NCBI GenBank assembly: GCA_902511575.1
Contig: CABXFU010000008.1
Span: forward strand, 1-64,000
Direction: 5' to 3'
DNA from: an uncultured SAR86 cluster bacterium
GTDB lineage: Bacteria; Pseudomonadota; Gammaproteobacteria; Magnimaribacterales; D2472
DNA length: 64,000 bases
The notes beneath the pieces are model-generated. The model was not told where the DNA came from. It saw only the letters and a list, made by a program, of their open reading frames with translations, and did not search any database. Below, piece after piece: positions 1-9,244 of the stretch. Numbering within the stretch: the stretch's first letter is position 1; each line of letters begins with the position of its first letter. The position numbers and the translations under genes are program-made.

Positions 1-199
1 CTCACTGCTCGCAAAAATTATTACAACCGCAAATACAAGAGAGTCTTGCATCAAAAGAATGTTAAGTGCTTTAGATGAGTTTTTTGTAGAGGGTATAAGC
101 ACAAATCATTCCTTGCATCAAAAACTCTTGGAAGACAAAACATTTTGTAAGAATGAGCATAATATCAACTATCTTGAAGGATCTTTTCTAGAACAATGA
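1..199 (+). CDS. accC: Acetyl-CoA carboxylase biotin carboxylase, 3' end (partial)
   Basis: Frame 2 is open from the window edge to a TGA at 197-199 (65 codons) and reads like the biotin carboxylase C-terminus: SLLAKIITTANTRES, then a RML-ALDEF-VEGI-TN segment, then HQKLLEDKTF and a tail with NINYLEG. AccC carboxylates the biotin of AccB using ATP and bicarbonate, the first step of fatty acid synthesis. The start lies outside the window. The stop overlaps the leuS start (ATGA at 196-199), so the two genes are probably translationally coupled. This pairing is not the E. coli arrangement. Confidence 0.85.
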   Translation, partial: SLLAKIITTANTRESCIKRMLSALDEFFVEGISTNHSLHQKLLEDKTFCKNEHNINYLEGSFLEQ

Positions 200-2601
200 G
201 CTTCAAAGAATATAATCCCACTGAAGTAGAAAATCTAATTCAGAAATCATGGAAGCAAAATAATTCATACAAAGCTTCGCCCTCAGAAACAAAAGAAAAA
301 TTTTATTGTCTTTCAATGTTTCCTTACCCTTCTGGAAAATTACATATGGGTCATGTTCGTAATTATACGATTGGAGATGTGATTTCTAGATTTAAGAGAA
401 TGCAGGGTTTTAATGTCTTTCAGCCAATGGGGTGGGACGCATTCGGTCTTCCAGCAGAGAATGCAGCTATAAAAAATAAAGTTGATCCTCAAAGTTGGAC
501 TGATCAAAATATTGAAAATATGAAGTCACAATTAGAAAGATTGGGCTTTAGCTATGATTGGTCGAAAGAGCTTAAAACTTGTGATCCTAATTATTTCCGA
601 TGGGAGCAAGAAATTTTTACCTTGCTTCACAAACAAGGTCTTGTGTATAGAAAAAAATCCTTGGTTAATTGGGATCCTGTTGATGAAACAGTTTTAGCAA
701 ATGAACAAGTGATTGATGGTAAAGGATGGAGATCTGGAGCAACTGTTGAGCTCAAAGAAATTGATCAATGGTTTTTAAAAATTACTGATTATGCAGATGA
801 ATTGCTTTCATCAATTGAAAATTTAGATTGGCCAGAAAATGTAAAATCTATGCAAAAAAACTGGATTGGTAAGTCATTTGGTTCAGAAATAAAATTTTCT
901 TTAATTGATGAAAAAGAGTTAACTGCCTTTACCACAAGAATTGATACTATTTATGGGGTAACTTATTTAGCTATTTCTCCAAATCATCCTCTAGCCCAGA
1001 GTCTTGCAAGTGAAAGTCCAGAAATTAATGAATTCATAAAAAAATGCAACGAAACCAAAATGGCAGAAGCTGATATGGCTAAGGCAGAAAAGTTAGGACT
1101 TAAAACAGATTTAAAGGTTAAACATCCTTTTTTAGATACCAACCTCGATGTCTGGATCGCAAACTATGTTTTGATGGATTATGGAACTGGAGTAGTAATG
1201 GGTGTTCCTGCTCATGATGAAAGAGATTATGAATTTGCTCAAAAATACAATATTGAAATTAAAAAAGTTATTGAGTGCGACGAATTGCCATCTCCTAAGA
1301 AAGGGGCTCTTATTAATTCTGATAATTTTACCGGTCAGGAATCGGATGATGCAATTAAGAATATTAATAACTACTTAGAAAAGAATAATATTGGTAAAAG
1401 CATAGAAAATTTTAGACTCAGAGACTGGGGGGTAAGCAGACAGAGATTTTGGGGTTGCCCAATACCTGTTATCTATGAGAATGGGGAGCCTATTTTTTTA
1501 GAAAACAAAGGCCTGCCAGTAAAGCTACCAAAAATCGAGGAGGGAGAATCTCCCAAACCTTTAAGTCAAAATAAAGCTTTCTTTGATTTAGGGCCTGGCA
1601 AAATTCGTGAGGTAGATACTTTTGATACTTTTGTAGATTCATCATGGTATTACGCAAGATTTACAGCAGCAGATAATAACGACAAAGCATTAGATGAAAG
1701 TTCGAAGTATTGGCTTCCTGTTGATCTATATGTTGGAGGGATTGAGCACGCAATATTGCATCTTCTTTATTCAAGATTCTTTCATAAGGCAATGAGGGAT
1801 ATGGGTCTGGTTGATGGCGATGAGCCTTTTAAAAAACTTCTTACACAGGGCATGGTGCTAAAAGATGGATACAAAATGTCAAAATCCAAAGGTAATACCG
1901 TAGATCCGCAAAAATTTATTGACCAATATGGAGCTGACACAATCAGACTTTATATGATGTTTACCTCTCCACCAGAACAATCGCTGGAATGGTCGGATAC
2001 AGCAATTGAGGGCTCATACAGATTCCTTAAGCGCATATGGAATCTTTTGTCAGAAAGAAAACAATTTACTGAAAAGCAACCAGATGAATTTACAAAACAT
2101 GAGCTTGAGCTCCGTCAAAAAAGTCATAAAACTCTAAAAAAAGTTACTCATGACTATGCGGAACGCAATTCATTTAATACAGCAATTGCATCAATAATGG
2201 AGTTATTGAATGCAGTTCCAGAGTCATTTAAAGCGAATGATGCAACCATATCTCAAAGATTCTGTTTAGATGAGGTGATTCAATTTACATTAAAAATGTT
2301 ATCGCCAATTACCCCTCATATTAGTCTTTATTTATGGAAAGAATATTCGGAATCTAATGGCGATGATTTTGAAAATTCTTGGCCAATTTATAATGAAGAG
2401 TTTCTTCAATTAGAAGATTTTCAACTCATTATTCAGATCAATGGAAAGGTTCGAGGCAAAGAAAATGTATCTGTTGATATAGAGCAAGATGAATTAGAGG
2501 TGCTAGCAAAGGCAAATGAAAATGTTAAAAAAATTCTAGCTAACCAGCCCATAAAAAAGGTAATCTATATAAAAGAAAAATTAATTAATTTTGTAATTTA
2601 A
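196..2601 (+). CDS. leuS: Leucyl-tRNA synthetase
   Basis: Class I aminoacyl-tRNA synthetase charging tRNA-Leu in the cytoplasm. The HIGH-type signature (FPYPSGKLHMGH) lies at about residues 42-53 and KMSKS at about 560-564. The CP1 editing domain between them is marked by TTRIDTIYG and by VPAHDERD, which carries the editing aspartate. A C-terminal anticodon-binding region ends in a QINGKVRGK segment. At 801 aa it is somewhat shorter than the 860-aa E. coli enzyme, but all core motifs are present. The ATG overlaps the accC stop, and the stop abuts the next ATG with no gap. Synteny with lptE and holA downstream supports the call. Confidence 0.97.
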   Translation: MSFKEYNPTEVENLIQKSWKQNNSYKASPSETKEKFYCLSMFPYPSGKLHMGHVRNYTIGDVISRFKRMQGFNVFQPMGWDAFGLPAENAAIKNKVDPQSWTDQNIENMKSQLERLGFSYDWSKELKTCDPNYFRWEQEIFTLLHKQGLVYRKKSLVNWDPVDETVLANEQVIDGKGWRSGATVELKEIDQWFLKITDYADELLSSIENLDWPENVKSMQKNWIGKSFGSEIKFSLIDEKELTAFTTRIDTIYGVTYLAISPNHPLAQSLASESPEINEFIKKCNETKMAEADMAKAEKLGLKTDLKVKHPFLDTNLDVWIANYVLMDYGTGVVMGVPAHDERDYEFAQKYNIEIKKVIECDELPSPKKGALINSDNFTGQESDDAIKNINNYLEKNNIGKSIENFRLRDWGVSRQRFWGCPIPVIYENGEPIFLENKGLPVKLPKIEEGESPKPLSQNKAFFDLGPGKIREVDTFDTFVDSSWYYARFTAADNNDKALDESSKYWLPVDLYVGGIEHAILHLLYSRFFHKAMRDMGLVDGDEPFKKLLTQGMVLKDGYKMSKSKGNTVDPQKFIDQYGADTIRLYMMFTSPPEQSLEWSDTAIEGSYRFLKRIWNLLSERKQFTEKQPDEFTKHELELRQKSHKTLKKVTHDYAERNSFNTAIASIMELLNAVPESFKANDATISQRFCLDEVIQFTLKMLSPITPHISLYLWKEYSESNGDDFENSWPIYNEEFLQLEDFQLIIQINGKVRGKENVSVDIEQDELEVLAKANENVKKILANQPIKKVIYIKEKLINFVI

Positions 2602-3726
2602 ATGAACTACATAACTCCTTTCGACGACTACCCAATTCATCAGGCGATAGAGCCCATTACTATTCCAGGACCCACGGATAGAAATTTTTATGACAGATAT
2701 TTTTTCAATGGTATGGATCCTGAAAATGAGTATATTTTTGAAATAGGTATAGCACTATATCCAAATAGACATGTGATGGATGCGCATTTTAGTATTTCAT
2801 ACAAAGGTAAGCAATATTCATTTCATGCAAGTCAGCGCCTAGATCAAAATAGAGTGCCAATCAACATTGGTCCTATGCGCCTAACAATTAATGAGCCTAT
2901 GAATGAACTTACATTCTCTTTAAAAGATCCTGATAACAAGTTAAATTGTAATCTTAAATTTTCAGCTAATTCTGTTGCTCATCAGGAGCCGCGATCCCTT
3001 CTGATGGAGGGCACCAGAACGATCATGAATACTATTAGATTCACTCAACTAGGTAAATGGACAGGCGAAATATCAACAGAAGCTGGAACACTTAGTCCTA
3101 AAGCAATATATGGAATTAGAGATAGGTCATGGGGTGTCAGACCGGTGGGAGAGCCAGAAGGTGGAGCGCCTGGAATGCTAAACCAAGAACCCGGAGTATA
3201 TTGGTGTTGGGCTCCTGTTCACTTTGATGGATTCTGCACACAATTTGGAACATTTGAAGATAGGGATGGTAATACAACACAAATATCTGGTCATAAGTTA
3301 CCTTTATATGAAGATATGTCGTCTGCTCCATCTGAAATTGAGGTTGAAACTATCCACTCCCTTCATCACTCTGTGAAATGGCAAAAAGGCTCACGTTGGG
3401 CAACCGGAGCAAATATATCAGGCATGCTAAAAAATAAAGAAAAGTTTGATCTTGAGCTTGAAACAATTGGTCCAATATTCTTTTGCAAAGGCATTGGGTA
3501 CCAGCATGATGAGTGGAAACATGGTATTTGGAGAGGTGAAAGCGAAACAGGCTATGAAGTTTGGGATTTGTCTGCCATTGATCCAGGAGATTATACTTTT
3601 TTTCATACGCATCAAATTGCAAAAGCTACATTAGGCTCAGAAAAAGGTATTGGAATGCTCGAGAACTTAGTGGTTGGAAGACATGACCCATCTGGCTTTG
3701 AAGATTTTTTTGATGGAGCAAAATAA
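2602..3726 (+). CDS. Conserved protein of unknown function (AttH/CrtC-type beta-barrel-like)
   Basis: 374 aa with no signal peptide or membrane segment. I do not recognise a functional assignment. A GIRDRSWGVRPVG segment in the middle resembles the DRSWG signature of tandem-lipocalin proteins related to AttH and hydroxyneurosporene synthase. That kinship is a weak motif-level inference. Aromatic-rich motifs such as GVYWCWAPVHFDGF follow. The ATG directly follows the leuS stop, and its 3' end overlaps lptE by 14 bases. It is therefore inserted between leuS and lptE, which are adjacent in E. coli. Confidence 0.85.
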   Translation: MNYITPFDDYPIHQAIEPITIPGPTDRNFYDRYFFNGMDPENEYIFEIGIALYPNRHVMDAHFSISYKGKQYSFHASQRLDQNRVPINIGPMRLTINEPMNELTFSLKDPDNKLNCNLKFSANSVAHQEPRSLLMEGTRTIMNTIRFTQLGKWTGEISTEAGTLSPKAIYGIRDRSWGVRPVGEPEGGAPGMLNQEPGVYWCWAPVHFDGFCTQFGTFEDRDGNTTQISGHKLPLYEDMSSAPSEIEVETIHSLHHSVKWQKGSRWATGANISGMLKNKEKFDLELETIGPIFFCKGIGYQHDEWKHGIWRGESETGYEVWDLSAIDPGDYTFFHTHQIAKATLGSEKGIGMLENLVVGRHDPSGFEDFFDGAK

Positions 3727-4177
3727 ATTTAATAAGTATTTTTTAATACTCATATCTTTTTTTGCAATCTATAGCTGTCAGTTTGACTGGATTGAAGAGC
3801 GGCAAATCTCACTAAATAAGATTGAGTTTGGGTTAAGTGTTAGAGATTCATTTAAACAAAAATCATTAAAATATTTTTCTCAAAATCAATCTAATAATAA
3901 TTACAGCCTCTATATATCCAACCTCCAATTTAAAAAGAAAAATTTTTATGGTGGCTCAGCTGCAAGAGCAAAACAGATAGAAATTGTTGGTCAGCTGGAA
4001 TTCAAATTCACCAACATGGTATCTACCAAAAGTGGCAAGCTAGAAATTGCAGGCTGGATTCCTGTGAATGAAAATAATCCGCAAGCTGAAATGATGGCGC
4101 AGAGAAAAATTACCGAAGAGTTAGAATTATTGTTGCTTGAAGAACTCTTAAAGGAGTATTGGTTAATTGAAAGTTAA
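3713..4177 (+). CDS. lptE: LPS-assembly lipoprotein LptE
   Basis: 154 aa from the ATG at 3713, chosen because it places a basic N-terminus and hydrophobic stretch directly before a lipobox (AIYSC, Cys about residue 22). The upstream in-frame ATG at 3674 lies inside the preceding gene and would bury the signal. LptE is an outer-membrane lipoprotein plugging the LptD barrel that inserts lipopolysaccharide. Sequence similarity is weak, as usual for this family. The call rests on size, lipoprotein signal and position between leuS and holA. Confidence 0.8.
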   Translation: MEQNKFNKYFLILISFFAIYSCQFDWIEERQISLNKIEFGLSVRDSFKQKSLKYFSQNQSNNNYSLYISNLQFKKKNFYGGSAARAKQIEIVGQLEFKFTNMVSTKSGKLEIAGWIPVNENNPQAEMMAQRKITEELELLLLEELLKEYWLIES

Positions 4178-5162
4178 TTTTCTAAATTTTACTGATCCCA
4201 AAGATCATAAATTTTTTCTGCTCACAGGGGGAGAATTTATTCTAAAACAAGATGCAGTTGAAAGAATTTTAAATAATTTACAGAATCATGGATTCAACGA
4301 GAAGGTATCAATATTTCAAGATGACTTAGATAAATTGCAAGAAATTGTTTCAAGAAATATTGGAGGCTCTTTATTCCAAGAAAATCTCATTCTGCATATC
4401 AAACATAGTTCAGGAAAATTTCCTGAAAAAATAAAATCTCTTCTTGAAGATAGCAATATCTTCAAATCTTCTAATATTGCATTAATTATTGAGTCAAGTA
4501 TTGAAAAAATACCAAGTGGCGCATGGATTAAAAATTTTGATGCCCATGGTCTCATTATTAATTGCAGCAAACTAAAAATAATGGAAGAAAAAATGTGGCT
4601 GAAAAGACAGCTGCGCTTTTTACCAAAAGATTTGCTTCCAATCTTTGGAGGCTCAATTTTTCAAAATAATGAAGCAAATCTTTTGGGTCAAAAAAATGAA
4701 GTTGCCTTGCTGAAGCTTTTATTTCTAAGCCAAGATGAATCGGTTGAAGCAAATACAGATCATATAATCTTTGGATCTGGAATAAGTGCATTTGAGCTTG
4801 AAGATTTATTAATTAATAGGGATTTTAAAAAAGCACTCATCACAATTAATTTCATGAGAGAGCATGATCGTCAAAACTCTGCTCCAATAATTTGGATAAT
4901 CGCCAAAGTGATTAATTCTTGTTTGGAGTCCCTTAAAGCCTCAAATAAAAAATCAGCATTAGTGAACAGTGGAGTATGGTCATCTAAAATTAATCTTTAT
5001 TTAAATTTAATTAAACAAGCAAGGGTGAAGGAGTTTCTTGGTTTAAACGAAGAAATCCTAAAAATTGATTTAATAAACAAAGGTTTGATGAAAGCTGATA
5101 CTTGGGAGCAAATTGAAAGAGTTATTCTGAGACTGAAAGATGCGACTGCATTGCAGAATTAA
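4167..5162 (+). CDS. holA: DNA polymerase III delta subunit
   Basis: 331 aa (E. coli HolA is 343). Delta opens the sliding clamp within the clamp-loader complex. The N-terminal half has the expected pattern: FFLLTGGEFILKQDAVERIL near residues 16-35 and a LFQENLILHI segment. It starts with TTG at 4167; AAGGAG at 4151-4156 sits ten bases upstream, and no better ATG is available. It overlaps the end of lptE by 11 bases. Its 3' end runs 41 bases into the 3' end of the convergent dat gene. nadD, the next gene in E. coli, is absent. Confidence 0.9.
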   Translation: MKVNFLNFTDPKDHKFFLLTGGEFILKQDAVERILNNLQNHGFNEKVSIFQDDLDKLQEIVSRNIGGSLFQENLILHIKHSSGKFPEKIKSLLEDSNIFKSSNIALIIESSIEKIPSGAWIKNFDAHGLIINCSKLKIMEEKMWLKRQLRFLPKDLLPIFGGSIFQNNEANLLGQKNEVALLKLLFLSQDESVEANTDHIIFGSGISAFELEDLLINRDFKKALITINFMREHDRQNSAPIIWIIAKVINSCLESLKASNKKSALVNSGVWSSKINLYLNLIKQARVKEFLGLNEEILKIDLINKGLMKADTWEQIERVILRLKDATALQN

Positions 5163-5970
5163 ATAGCTCAGCTATGTCCAGATAGCCATGAAAATTTTCT
5201 TCAAATTTATACTCTGTTCCAATTAAGGTGGTGAGAGGCAAGATTCCCTTCGTCGAACTGGTCAGCCATATACAAGGTGAATCATTAAAATCTGCAACAG
5301 AGCAACTGCCCTCTTTCACTGAATATGGCGTATCCTTTAGTGCCTCGATTAGAATCGATCTTGTAATCCCAGGAAGAATATTTTCAGATAATGATGAGGT
5401 TCTAACTGAACCAGCAGAATCAAAATAAAATACATTGCTTGCTCCTGCTTCGGTCATGAAGCCATCTTTATGCATGACAACTTCCTGGCAACCCAATGAC
5501 TTTGCTTTATTCATTGCCAAAATATTACCTAGCAATGAAGTGGACTTGATATTACATCTACCCCATCGATCATCGTCACACAACATAGCGCTGATAGGAG
5601 ACGAGGGAAAACTTGCAGGCATCGCATAACCAAATCTTTCTGTCTCAAGATCATCTTGATAGATATGAGATCTGACCATATCCACTCCTCTGGAAATCTG
5701 ATAATAGACATATCCATCTTGATTATTTAAGGTGGCGGCAAGTTCCTTAATATCCTTGGTTACGCTATCAAAATCAACATCTAAGCTCATAAGATGAGAG
5801 CTTTGAATCATGCGATCAAAGTGCTCTTTATAGCACAAAGGTTTTCCTAAAAAATATGGAATAACTTCGTAAATACTATCTGAAAAAGTATAAGCACGAG
5901 ATAAAGGTGAAACCTTGATTTGGTCCAACGTATTTAATTTGCCCTGATATATAGCAGGGATATTAGTCAT
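5122..5970 (-). CDS. dat: D-amino acid aminotransferase (class IV PLP aminotransferase)
   Basis: 282 aa, fold type IV aminotransferase. The PLP lysine is K142 in NIKSTSLLGN, and the cofactor-binding glutamate is E174 in MTEAGASNV, which is the D-alanine aminotransferase pattern. It interconverts D-alanine and D-glutamate with 2-oxo acids, supplying peptidoglycan precursors. It overlaps dacA by 8 bases and ends the rsfS-dat run. Branched-chain aminotransferase or 4-amino-4-deoxychorismate lyase are the alternatives. The cell-wall context favours Dat. Confidence 0.85.
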   Translation of the reverse strand: MTNIPAIYQGKLNTLDQIKVSPLSRAYTFSDSIYEVIPYFLGKPLCYKEHFDRMIQSSHLMSLDVDFDSVTKDIKELAATLNNQDGYVYYQISRGVDMVRSHIYQDDLETERFGYAMPASFPSSPISAMLCDDDRWGRCNIKSTSLLGNILAMNKAKSLGCQEVVMHKDGFMTEAGASNVFYFDSAGSVRTSSLSENILPGITRSILIEALKDTPYSVKEGSCSVADFNDSPCIWLTSSTKGILPLTTLIGTEYKFEENFHGYLDIAELFNSAMQSHLSVSE

Positions 5971-7120
5971 TTTGGTCTAAGGAAAATAAACTCATAATCC
6001 AAAAAACTATGCGAGCCCATATTCTTCCAAAGAAACCTTTAGCTTCAACAGACTCAATAGCTATAAGCGGCGCAGATAGAACAACTCTTTCGTTAGACAT
6101 GAATTCAATATCTCCTATCACATCACCCTCAGAGATGGGAGCTTGAATATTATTCTTAAACTTATAGTTTGCTTTGATATTTTTAAATTCTGCTCGTGGC
6201 AAAGTTAAAAAGATATCCTCATTGGTGCCTAGGGCAACTTCATCCATTTTGCCGCCCCAAACCTTAGCAACAGTAATCTCTGAATCTTTTGCAATGAGTT
6301 TTTGAGTAGCAAAGAAGCGAAACCCGTACTCTAAAAGTCTCTGCGATGAAGTTAGTCTTTCATTTTCAGAGGGGCTGCCTGCCACCACTGCTATTAATCG
6401 CATATCATTTCTCTTTGCTGAAGAAATTAAACAATAGCCAGCAGATTCAGTGTGACCGGTTTTTACTCCATCAACGGTATCATCCCTCCATAAAAGCTTA
6501 TTGCGATTGAGCTGCCTAATACCACTAAAGGTAAATTCTTTTTCTCTATAAGTTGCGTAATGATTAGGGAAATTGTTAATCAGTGCTTTTGTCAGATGAG
6601 CCAGATCTTCGGCTGATGAAAAATGATTGGGATCCGTCCATCCAACTGCATTTTGAAATAAGGTATTACTCAACCCTAATTCGGATGCATAGGCATTCAT
6701 AAAATCCACAAACCCTTCTTCAGAGCCTGCAACATACTCAGCCATGGCAACAGTAGCATCATTTCCAGATTGAATTACTATGCCAGACAATAAGTCACGA
6801 ACAGAAATTCTTTTTCCCGCTTCAATAAACATTTTAGAGCCGCCAGTTTTCCAAGCTTTTTCACTAATTAAGACTTTGTCATCTAAGCTAATAGCCCCAG
6901 TAGCTATTTGATCTGCAATAACATATCCACTCATCACTTTGGTCATACTTGCAGGAGAGATTTGATTGTCAGAATTAAATTCAGCGATTACAGTATTCGT
7001 GCTGGCTTCGAGCAATATATAACTATCTAAATTTAATTTAGGAGCCTTAGGGACCATAGATTGAGCAAGTCCCTGCAGACTAAAAGAAGCGAGCAGGATT
7101 AAACAAAATATTTTCTTCAT
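5963..7120 (-). CDS. dacA: D-alanyl-D-alanine carboxypeptidase (PBP5/6 type)
   Basis: 385 aa low-molecular-weight penicillin-binding protein that trims the terminal D-Ala from peptidoglycan stem peptides in the periplasm. The active-site motifs are all visible: SMTK at 58-61, SGN at 118-120 and KTG at 220-222. A cleavable signal peptide covers roughly residues 1-19. The C-terminus ends in an amphipathic segment with several aromatic residues, the usual membrane anchor of PBP5. It lies between mltB (7 bases upstream) and dat (8-base overlap). Confidence 0.95.
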   Translation of the reverse strand: MKKIFCLILLASFSLQGLAQSMVPKAPKLNLDSYILLEASTNTVIAEFNSDNQISPASMTKVMSGYVIADQIATGAISLDDKVLISEKAWKTGGSKMFIEAGKRISVRDLLSGIVIQSGNDATVAMAEYVAGSEEGFVDFMNAYASELGLSNTLFQNAVGWTDPNHFSSAEDLAHLTKALINNFPNHYATYREKEFTFSGIRQLNRNKLLWRDDTVDGVKTGHTESAGYCLISSAKRNDMRLIAVVAGSPSENERLTSSQRLLEYGFRFFATQKLIAKDSEITVAKVWGGKMDEVALGTNEDIFLTLPRAEFKNIKANYKFKNNIQAPISEGDVIGDIEFMSNERVVLSAPLIAIESVEAKGFFGRIWARIVFWIMSLFSLDQND

Positions 7121-7127
7121 AAAAGTT

Positions 7128-8159
7128 TCACTTAAATTCTAAGGATAAATCATACACGGCTTTAGCATAAAAATGACTACGATTATATTTAGTAATCGCA
7201 ATGAAATTATCATCACCTATAAAATATAAATCCTTTGGTTTGTTTAATTTAATAGTTTGTCCAGTCTTAATAATATTTTTGTCTTTAATATTATTAAGAC
7301 TCATAAGCTGCTGTAATTTTATATCATTGTTAATTGCAATTGATAACAGACTATCTCCCTCTTGGATAATATATTCTGTTTCAAGGCCCTCTGTATATTG
7401 GAGGGGAATATATTTACTGGAATTGCTTGGATGATTGTAGGTTTTGTTAACTTTATTGAGTATAACTTTTTGAACTATGACCCCATCTCTTTTCCAACCA
7501 TGTTTTTTAAGATAGTTAGCAATACTGGCTACGGCATCTGGCACTGAGTTAAATAAGTCTGCATATCCATCGCCATCATAATCTATAGCGTAGGCTCTAT
7601 AACTAGATGAGATAAACTGCCCATACCCCATGGCACCTGCATATGAGCCTTGCACTGAATTAATGTCTAGATTATTTTCTCTTGTAAGAATGAAGAACTG
7701 GACAAGCTCACTTTTAAAAAACTTTGATCTTCTGGGAAAATCAAAACCAAGAGTTGCTAGGCTATCAAGCACCCTATAGTTGCCTTTAATTTTTCCATAT
7801 CTTGTTTCTACTCCTAGAATGGAAGTGATAATCTCCCTAGGTACTCCAAACTCATCTTCAATTCGATTAAATAAATTAGAGTTATCTTTAATAAATTTTT
7901 TACCGTTAGTAATGCGCTTCTCTTCAAGAAAAAGTTTTTTGTATCTATCCCACGTCCAAGTAAACTCAGCGGGAGATGACATAGACTCCAAAATTCGATT
8001 CTGTTTCTTTGCAGTTTCAAGTATCTTAATAACGTAGCTCTCATCGAAACCATGTTCCGATACAAGGGTTCTAATAACATCCTTGGCTTCTGGATGCTTG
8101 GAATAATTAGCAAGAATAGCGTTTGAAAAAAAAAGAAAAAGTATGAAAAGATATTTCAT
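7128..8159 (-). CDS. mltB: Lytic murein transglycosylase B with C-terminal LysM domain
   Basis: 343 aa. Residues about 20-245 form a GH103 (MltB) catalytic domain with the catalytic glutamate in GVETRYGKIKG (E118) and a SYAGAMGYGQF segment. Residues about 262-306 are a LysM peptidoglycan-binding module (EYIIQEGDSLLSIA to KTGQTIKL). The N-terminus is a signal peptide without a lipobox cysteine, so the enzyme is probably a soluble periplasmic protein, unlike lipoprotein MltB of E. coli. The LysM addition is unusual for MltB. It sits where rlpA would be expected, and its start overlaps rodA by 4 bases. Confidence 0.92.
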   Translation of the reverse strand: MKYLFILFLFFSNAILANYSKHPEAKDVIRTLVSEHGFDESYVIKILETAKKQNRILESMSSPAEFTWTWDRYKKLFLEEKRITNGKKFIKDNSNLFNRIEDEFGVPREIITSILGVETRYGKIKGNYRVLDSLATLGFDFPRRSKFFKSELVQFFILTRENNLDINSVQGSYAGAMGYGQFISSSYRAYAIDYDGDGYADLFNSVPDAVASIANYLKKHGWKRDGVIVQKVILNKVNKTYNHPSNSSKYIPLQYTEGLETEYIIQEGDSLLSIAINNDIKLQQLMSLNNIKDKNIIKTGQTIKLNKPKDLYFIGDDNFIAITKYNRSHFYAKAVYDLSLEFK

Positions 8160-9244
8160 TGAGGTAGAAATTTTTTATGCGTTCCCATAGAAACAATTAT
8201 GCCAAAAGCAATAAATAATGACAGTAAAGATGATCCACCCTTACTTATAAATGGTAAAGGCATGCCAACAACCGGAAGCAGGCCTACTACCATACACAAA
8301 TTTATAATTAAATTTGCAGCAAAAGTAAGGCTCAGACCCCCTATAACTAATCTGCAAAATCTATCTCTTGCACTTAATGCCAAATAAAAACACCTCAACA
8401 ATATAAATAAATAGATACTTATTAAAAGCAGCACCCCAAGAAACCCAAATTCCTCTCCGATAACAGAAAAAATAAAATCAGTCTCAGTTTCTGGAAGAAA
8501 ATTTAATTGCGTCTGAGACCCTTCGCCATAACCCTTGCCTAATAGACCTCCAGAACCAATTGCAACTTTTGATTGAATGATATTCCAGCTTGCCCCAAAT
8601 GGATCAGAGTCTGGATTAAAGAATGTCGCAATCCTCTGACGTTGAAAAGGTTGCAAAAGAATATTCCAAATAAAAGGCGAGCTTATGATTAATAAAACAA
8701 AAGATCCACCTATAAAAGACCAACTTAAACCAGAAAGAAATAAAACAAATAATCCTGAGCAAGCAATGATTAATGCTGTACCAAGATCTGGTTGTCTAAA
8801 AACAAAGAAGAAACAACAAAAGATAATAAGGAGGCTGAAGATTATTTCTTTTCTTTGTATAGGGAGCTTTTTATCAAACAAAAAATTTGCTAAAAAAATC
8901 GGTACTGCAAGTTTTAACAACTCTGAGGATTGAAAAGAAAATGGACCGAGTCTAACCCATCTTTGAGCTCCATTGATTTCAGGGCCAAATAAATACGTAA
9001 TACCTAAAAGTAACAATGCGAAAATTAGAAACAATCCTGATGTCCTTCTAAAAATATCAGGGTCTGGTTGGCTAACCAAAATCATAATGATGAATCCAGT
9101 AATTACATAAACCACTTGTTTTAAAATAAGGCTTATATCGGAATTTGAAGCAGAAAATAAAAAAAATAAGCCAAGGGTAGATAATAAAAAAAGGCTAAAA
9201 AATAAATAAGGATCGAAGTATATTCTTTGAAATGATTTATTCAT
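8156..9244 (-). CDS. mrdB: Rod-shape peptidoglycan glycosyltransferase RodA (SEDS)
   Basis: 362 aa polytopic SEDS-family membrane protein with about ten hydrophobic segments. It polymerises lipid II during lateral wall elongation together with PBP2. Family signatures visible include GAQRWVRLGPFSFQSSE, the PDLGTA motif, and GMPLPFISKGGSS near the C-terminus. It overlaps mrdA by 8 bases upstream and mltB by 4 bases downstream, consistent with one co-translated elongation operon. Confidence 0.96.
   Translation of the reverse strand: MNKSFQRIYFDPYLFFSLFLLSTLGLFFLFSASNSDISLILKQVVYVITGFIIMILVSQPDPDIFRRTSGLFLIFALLLLGITYLFGPEINGAQRWVRLGPFSFQSSELLKLAVPIFLANFLFDKKLPIQRKEIIFSLLIIFCCFFFVFRQPDLGTALIIACSGLFVLFLSGLSWSFIGGSFVLLIISSPFIWNILLQPFQRQRIATFFNPDSDPFGASWNIIQSKVAIGSGGLLGKGYGEGSQTQLNFLPETETDFIFSVIGEEFGFLGVLLLISIYLFILLRCFYLALSARDRFCRLVIGGLSLTFAANLIINLCMVVGLLPVVGMPLPFISKGGSSLLSLFIAFGIIVSMGTHKKFLPQ

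Noticed and set aside
196..2601. Truncated leuS
   Set aside because: It is about 60 residues shorter than the E. coli enzyme, but the HIGH, editing, KMSKS and C-terminal motifs are all present, so it is compact rather than broken.
3137..3622. Several overlapping open frames opposite and within the 2602-3726 gene
   Set aside because: They are shadows of a well-formed coding frame, with no motifs or ribosome-binding sites of their own.
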